Below, piece by piece: positions 6,020 to 9,275 of a DNA stretch of 9,275 nt; position 1 is the stretch's first letter; the number at the start of each line of letters is the position of its first letter. This DNA is from Thermoleophilia bacterium. Lineage in GTDB: Bacteria > Actinomycetota > Thermoleophilia > Gaiellales > SKUG01. The notes below the pieces were generated by a model, which saw only the letters and a list, made by a program, of their open reading frames with translations, was not told where the DNA came from and searched no databases. Location: contig JAOPYU010000071.1 of NCBI GenBank assembly GCA_025964455.1, positions 1 through 9,275 of the forward strand, read 5' to 3'. The translations under genes were made by a program, and so were the position numbers.

Positions 6020-7441
6020 ATGTACGCACTGTGTGCAGCCAACGCCGCCTACCTCGCCGGCCTCGTCGCCGGGGAAGGCGACGATGCGTGCATCGTGGCC
6101 GGCACGGGCGCGCCGCTCGCGCGGATGCTGCGCCGCGGCGGTGCGGTCGCGACGACGCTCGACGAGCACGAGGACATGCTGCGCGCCAACGTCGGCTCGC
6201 CACTCTCGGCGGGGATCGTGATCGGCGCGGCACCCGTCGTGCAGCTGCTCGAGGACCTGGGCGTTCGCGCAGTGCTCCCGTTCAAGAGCGGACCCCGGCT
6301 CTGGAAGATGGCCGAGTGGCAGGGCCTGCGCGTGCTGGCGACCGCGGACAAGCTCACCCGACAGCTCGAGAACAAGCTCGCGCTCACCGAGATTGCCGGC
6401 GCCGCGGAGGCGCGCATCCCGGACACGGTAACCGTTCGGCTCGACGAGGGCCTGGCCGCGGCGGCGAACGAGATCGCACTGCCGCGCGTGTTCCAGCCCG
6501 CGGTCGGATTCGCGGGCGCCGGCACGGTGCTGCTCCGAGCGCCGCGCGACATCGTGAACCTGGTCGAGCACGCTCCGGGTGGCGTGACGATCGGCAAGCT
6601 CGTGGAGTACGTCGACGGCGAGCCGGTCACCATCAACGGGGTCGTCATCCCGCCCGGCGTGCACGGGGCGGACGAGACCGACGGCGAGGTGCTCGTCGGG
6701 ATGGTCGCGCGCCAGCTCACCGGTATCCCGGGCCTCACCCCGACCGACTTCGGCTCGTGCGGCAACGACTGGGCGCTCCCTCCGCAGCGCGCCCAGGTGA
6801 TCGCTGCCCGATCGCTCGCCGGCCGCATCGGTGAGGTGCTCGCAGCACGCGGGTTCGCCGGCGCGTTCGGCATCGATGCCGTGATCCCGACGGGGGGCGG
6901 CGTTCCGGTCCTCATCGAGATCAACCCCCGCTGGACCGCGAGCCTCGCGCTGCAGGTGGAGCTGCAGGAGCTCCAGGGCCTGCCGACGCTCCTGGATGCG
7001 CACCTGGCCGCGTTCGGCTGGGAGCCCGACCAGCGCGCCAGCCTGGAGGAACTGCGCGCGGCCTACGGACACGACGAGGACGCCGGCTGCACGCGCGGGG
7101 TCGAGCCGGTCTCCACGGTGATCGCCTACAACTCGAGCGGTCGTGACGCCTTCATCGACCCGGCATTCGAGCCGGGGGTGTGGCGGACCACCGGCGCGGG
7201 CGCCGACCTCGACATCGAACGCGTCCGCGACGGCTGGCGCTTCTCCCACATCGAGGCGCCCGACGAGTTCATCGCCATACCGCACGGCGTGGAGCGTGCC
7301 GTCTCGCACGGCTCATACCTGGTGCGCATCGTGCGGCGCGGACCGGCCGCGGCAAGCGCACGAGCGAACGAGCTGCGCGACGATGTGCGCCCGCTCATCG
7401 AGCGGGTGGTGGCGCGCGCCACACGCCGCGACGCGTCGTGA
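6020..7441 (+). CDS. ATP-grasp domain protein, substrate unknown
   Basis: A 473-residue cytoplasmic enzyme of the ATP-grasp superfamily, which usually joins a carboxylate to an amine or thiol through an acyl-phosphate. Residues ~1-105 form the pre-ATP-grasp region. The segment ATADKLTRQLENKLALTEI (107-125) matches the usual start of the ATP-grasp fold. The metal/ATP site is clear: GIDAV (D286) and VLIEINPRW with E300, N302 and R304. A conserved-looking CGNDW (248-251 region) precedes it. The C-terminal ~150 residues (350-473) are not part of the standard fold and may select the substrate. ATG 6020 starts the protein-like sequence; the frame extends upstream only through the end of the propeller gene. 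It closely follows that gene but may have its own promoter. It converges on the DsbA-like gene. No neighbouring biosynthetic gene hints at a product. Confidence 0.85.
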   Translation: MYALCAANAAYLAGLVAGEGDDACIVAGTGAPLARMLRRGGAVATTLDEHEDMLRANVGSPLSAGIVIGAAPVVQLLEDLGVRAVLPFKSGPRLWKMAEWQGLRVLATADKLTRQLENKLALTEIAGAAEARIPDTVTVRLDEGLAAAANEIALPRVFQPAVGFAGAGTVLLRAPRDIVNLVEHAPGGVTIGKLVEYVDGEPVTINGVVIPPGVHGADETDGEVLVGMVARQLTGIPGLTPTDFGSCGNDWALPPQRAQVIAARSLAGRIGEVLAARGFAGAFGIDAVIPTGGGVPVLIEINPRWTASLALQVELQELQGLPTLLDAHLAAFGWEPDQRASLEELRAAYGHDEDAGCTRGVEPVSTVIAYNSSGRDAFIDPAFEPGVWRTTGAGADLDIERVRDGWRFSHIEAPDEFIAIPHGVERAVSHGSYLVRIVRRGPAAASARANELRDDVRPLIERVVARATRRDAS

Positions 7442-7451
7442 TGCGTGACCC

Positions 7452-8300
7452 TCAGGCTGCGGCCGTCCAGTAGCCATCGGCGCCCACGGGCTCGAATGCG
7501 GCGTGGGCCGCGAGCAGCTTGGTGCGTGCGCTGGCGAGGTCGGTTCCCAGGAGCGCCGCGACCTCCGCAGTGGCGAGCGGCTCGTCGGCCCACTCCAGGA
7601 TCTCCTCGACGCCCGTCGGAGCGGGCCGCCGCGTGAGACCAGCAGTGGCGCCGAGGTTCGCGAGCTCCACGTCGTAGGCTTCCCACGGCTGGAAACCCGG
7701 GGCGACGCGCGTCGCGCCGTCTGCGGAGAACTCGTACGACGGGCACGAGTACCGCCGGCCGCCATCTTCGGACGCCGAGAGCTTGTGGTCGAGCACCAGC
7801 GCAACCGGGTGCGGCGTGCGCGCGGCGCGCATGTCCTCGGCGAGGGCGGCAGCCGTTGCGTCGCTCGCCATCCACGACGCGAGCTCGGCAGGGTCGAGGC
7901 CGACATCGCTCGCGGCACCATCGATCGTCTCGTCCGCGTCCAGCAGCTGGCCCGCCATCGTTCGCACCCGCAGGCGTCGCAGCACCGCCTCGTGCAGCTC
8001 GGGCGCGTTGAGGCGCGTCGCCACGACGGCGCGACACGCGCGCACGGTGCCTGCCAGGCGAGGCCGCTCCGTCGGGTCGATCGGCATGCCGTGCTGGCGC
8101 TGGAGCTGGTCCTGCGCCTTCGCGATGAACGCCGTGTCGAGCCCCTTGGCCGCGTACGCCTCGGGGTTCTCCGCAAGGCCGACGAGCACCGTGCGCCACT
8201 CGAGCTGGTCGCCGTAGAACCAGCGCAGCTGCTGGCGCTGCGGCTCGGCCGAGAAATCGAACGGGCACGCCGGATCGGCGTAGTGGGTGACCTGCAGCAT
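7452..8300 (-). CDS. DsbA/FrnE-like thioredoxin-fold protein
   Basis: A 282-residue protein of the DsbA/FrnE superfamily. The N-terminal strand leads to HYADPACPFDF, in the place of the CxxC active site (C12-P13-F14-D15), so only the first cysteine is kept. The helical insertion (~40-170) is typical of the family. Near residue ~190 the segment YSCPSYEF and then RVAPGFQPWEAYD follow. The last ~50 residues contain PLATAEVAALLGTDLASARTKLLAA, which reads like a helix-turn-helix appended to the oxidoreductase fold. With no second Cys it may be an isomerase-like or glutathione/mycothiol-linked member rather than a dithiol oxidase. No signal peptide is visible, so it is probably cytoplasmic. The ATG at 8300 has AGGAG (8313-8309) 8 bases upstream, which makes it preferable to the in-frame GTG at 8330. 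A perfect palindrome overlaps the leader. Its 3' end is 10 bases from the ATP-grasp stop. Confidence 0.85.
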   Translation of the reverse strand: MLQVTHYADPACPFDFSAEPQRQQLRWFYGDQLEWRTVLVGLAENPEAYAAKGLDTAFIAKAQDQLQRQHGMPIDPTERPRLAGTVRACRAVVATRLNAPELHEAVLRRLRVRTMAGQLLDADETIDGAASDVGLDPAELASWMASDATAAALAEDMRAARTPHPVALVLDHKLSASEDGGRRYSCPSYEFSADGATRVAPGFQPWEAYDVELANLGATAGLTRRPAPTGVEEILEWADEPLATAEVAALLGTDLASARTKLLAAHAAFEPVGADGYWTAAA

Positions 8301-8308
8301 CGGTGGAG

Positions 8309-8313
8309 CTCCT
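8309..8313 (-). promoter_or_regulatory. Ribosome binding site of the DsbA-like gene
   Basis: AGGAG on the minus strand, 8 bases before the ATG at 8300. It supports the shorter start over the GTG at 8330, which lies inside the palindrome. Confidence 0.7.
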
Positions 8314-8314
8314 C

Positions 8315-8334
8315 GTAGTTGCGTACGCAACTAC
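8315..8334. promoter_or_regulatory. Perfect 20-bp palindrome, candidate operator
   Basis: GTAGTTGCGTACGCAACTAC reads the same on both strands. It lies just upstream of the Shine-Dalgarno of the DsbA-like gene. On the minus strand TACGGT (8340-8335), a TANNNT-type -10, abuts it, so the transcription start would fall within the palindrome: the position expected of a repressor site. The divergent gene at 8465 is 130 bases away and might share it. Size and symmetry suit a dimeric winged-helix repressor (MarR/HxlR type), whose gene is not evident here. Confidence 0.75.
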
Positions 8335-8464
8335 ACCGTATGTGACGCCTCGACGCGCTGCAGTCGACCGCCGCTGCAAGGCCATCGCGTCGATCGTGGA
8401 ACCGATCTCCCGTGGACCCCGACACTCCGGCAGCGCGTGTTGTTGGCAAGGGACGGTGGACGAC

Positions 8465-9160
8465 GTGCTGATCGGGACGAATCGCGCCGTGCTGGGCGCA
8501 GGAGCAGGACTGCTGGTTGCCGGCGGCCTGACTGCGTGGGCGATCGCCCGGGGTCGAACCGACCGCGAGACCTCCTTCGAGCATGCCGCCGATGCGCCCA
8601 ACCGTGCAGGTTCCGCCGTGCCGAAGAGCGCGGCCGGCGCCGGTAACCTCGCCGTCGCGTGGTGGCCCCAGGACATCTCGCTCACGCAGCGCGACCACGC
8701 TGCCACGCTTCGCTTCCAGTCGACGATCGCCAACGTGGGCGGCGAGCCGGTGGAGATCCGCCCGGGCGACCGCGTGGAGTACACCGTCGCCCACCAGGGC
8801 CGGGACGGCTCGCTCGGCGAGATCGTGGCCCGGGGCTCGGCGCCGCTCGATCGCGCCGACGTGCAGCCCTTCCCCGTGCCGGTCGGCGTGGAGATCGGTC
8901 GTTCGATCGAGACGTTCGGGGTCGACCTCGCCAACGTCCACCGGCTCGAGGGCCGCTCGGCCGCGATCGTCGGCGCCGGCCATGCGAGTCAGGCGCTCGA
9001 GATGCGCGACGCGACGGCCGGCCTCTACGTGCTGCGCCAGCAGATCGTGCGCGCGGACGGCGCGCGTGACGGCTCACCCGCGGACGACGCACGCCTCACC
9101 GAATTCCTGCTCGACGGGACCGGCGGGATCCTCCACACATCTTCGCGATACGCCGGCTGA
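8465..9160 (+). CDS. Membrane-anchored exported protein, function unknown
   Basis: Not recognised. From the GTG at 8465 it has 231 residues. A Gly/Ala-rich hydrophobic segment (~9-28, VLGAGAGLLVAGGLTAWAIA) followed by RGR suggests a signal anchor or uncleaved signal peptide, and the rest would lie outside the membrane. After a low-complexity linker (~35-60) comes a strand-rich domain with TLRFQSTIANVGGEPVEI (81-98) and AGLYVLRQQIV (185-195). This loosely resembles the strand pattern of actinobacterial lysyl-oxidase-like or CARDB-type extracellular domains, but no catalytic His cluster is seen, so I do not assign it. The mature part has no cysteines. Start choice: AAGGGA (8448-8453) is 11 bases upstream of 8465; GTG 8456 is too close to it, and the open frame back to 8303 overlaps the divergent gene's operator. 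It precedes the gene at 9209 by 48 bases, possibly co-transcribed. Confidence 0.7.
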   Translation: MLIGTNRAVLGAGAGLLVAGGLTAWAIARGRTDRETSFEHAADAPNRAGSAVPKSAAGAGNLAVAWWPQDISLTQRDHAATLRFQSTIANVGGEPVEIRPGDRVEYTVAHQGRDGSLGEIVARGSAPLDRADVQPFPVPVGVEIGRSIETFGVDLANVHRLEGRSAAIVGAGHASQALEMRDATAGLYVLRQQIVRADGARDGSPADDARLTEFLLDGTGGILHTSSRYAG

Positions 9161-9208
9161 CGGCACAACACTGACACGACACACCACACGGGACGGACGG
9201 GACACACC

Positions 9209-9275
9209 ATGAAGCTTTCACCCACGATGCTCAAGCTCGGCACTGGCGCACTGGCGGCCGGCGCCGGGGTCGGCG
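9209..9275 (+). CDS. Start of a gene with Gly/Ala-rich N-terminus, 3' partial
   Basis: Twenty-two codons from ATG 9209 are visible before the right edge: MKLSPTMLKLGTGALAAGAGVG. The Lys at positions 2 and 9 followed by a hydrophobic Gly/Ala stretch suggests a signal peptide or membrane anchor, much like the preceding protein. A purine-rich GGACGGACGGGA (9191-9202) sits 6 bases upstream and may serve as ribosome binding site. Function cannot be judged. Confidence 0.55.
   Translation, partial: MKLSPTMLKLGTGALAAGAGVG

Noticed and set aside
3585..6233. An 882-codon open frame antisense to the propeller gene
   Set aside because: Its product is Arg/Gly/Ala-rich with no domain pattern. Long antisense frames are expected opposite high-GC genes with G/C third positions, and the plus-strand frame has clear repeats and a signal peptide.
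7442..7451. Terminator between the convergent ATP-grasp and DsbA-like genes
   Set aside because: Only 10 bases separate the stops and no hairpin with a T tail is visible.
8303..8464. Extension of the membrane protein upstream to 8303
   Set aside because: It would overlap the Shine-Dalgarno and palindrome of the divergent gene and place about 54 atypical residues before the membrane segment.
7126..8983. Long overlapping minus-strand frames (602 and 556 codons) across 7126-8983
   Set aside because: They are shadows of the ATP-grasp, DsbA-like and membrane-protein genes, which show family motifs in their own frames and sensible starts.

Overview
The window is high-GC DNA with tightly packed genes on both strands and strong G/C preference at third codon positions. 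This fits an actinobacterial chromosome. The YCF48-type surface protein, the DsbA-like protein with its C-terminal extension, and the general style suggest the Thermoleophilia (Solirubrobacterales/Patulibacter-like), but that is an inference from memory, not a search result. I see no insertion sequence, phage gene, tRNA, rRNA or CRISPR array.

Layout, left to right. (1) The 3' part of a citrate synthase gene (+), cut by the left edge and closed by a strong hairpin terminator. (2) An intergenic array of alternating inverted repeats (1283-1394). (3) A secreted lipoprotein (+) with eight cysteines after the lipobox and a degenerate META/HslJ-like C-terminus. (4) Convergent to it, with only a few bases between, a regulator (-) that joins a MarR-type winged helix to a CarH/LitR-like cobalamin-binding module. 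(5) A divergent intergenic region with two strong hairpins. (6) A large secreted beta-propeller protein (+) with about 13-14 YCF48/BNR-like repeats set inside what looks like a split N-/C-terminal domain. (7) An orphan ATP-grasp enzyme (+), possibly read from a leaderless transcript. (8) A convergent DsbA/FrnE-like thioredoxin-fold protein (-) whose promoter region carries a perfect 20-bp palindrome. (9) A membrane-anchored exported protein of unknown function (+), followed by the first codons of another gene with a similar Gly/Ala-rich N-terminus, cut by the right edge.

How the genes relate. There is no single obvious operon. The most interesting unit is the regulator and the divergent propeller gene. 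The regulator keeps the CarH signature Trp-x9-Glu-His and the cobalt-ligand His, so it is a candidate adenosylcobalamin-dependent, possibly light-responsive switch with an unusual DNA-binding domain. It lacks the His next to the Trp that CarH uses after illumination. A 15-bp AT-rich palindrome sits at its own 5' end, and it shares its upstream region with the surface-protein gene. Autoregulation and control of the divergent gene are reasonable hypotheses. The other genes look like independent housekeeping or envelope functions.
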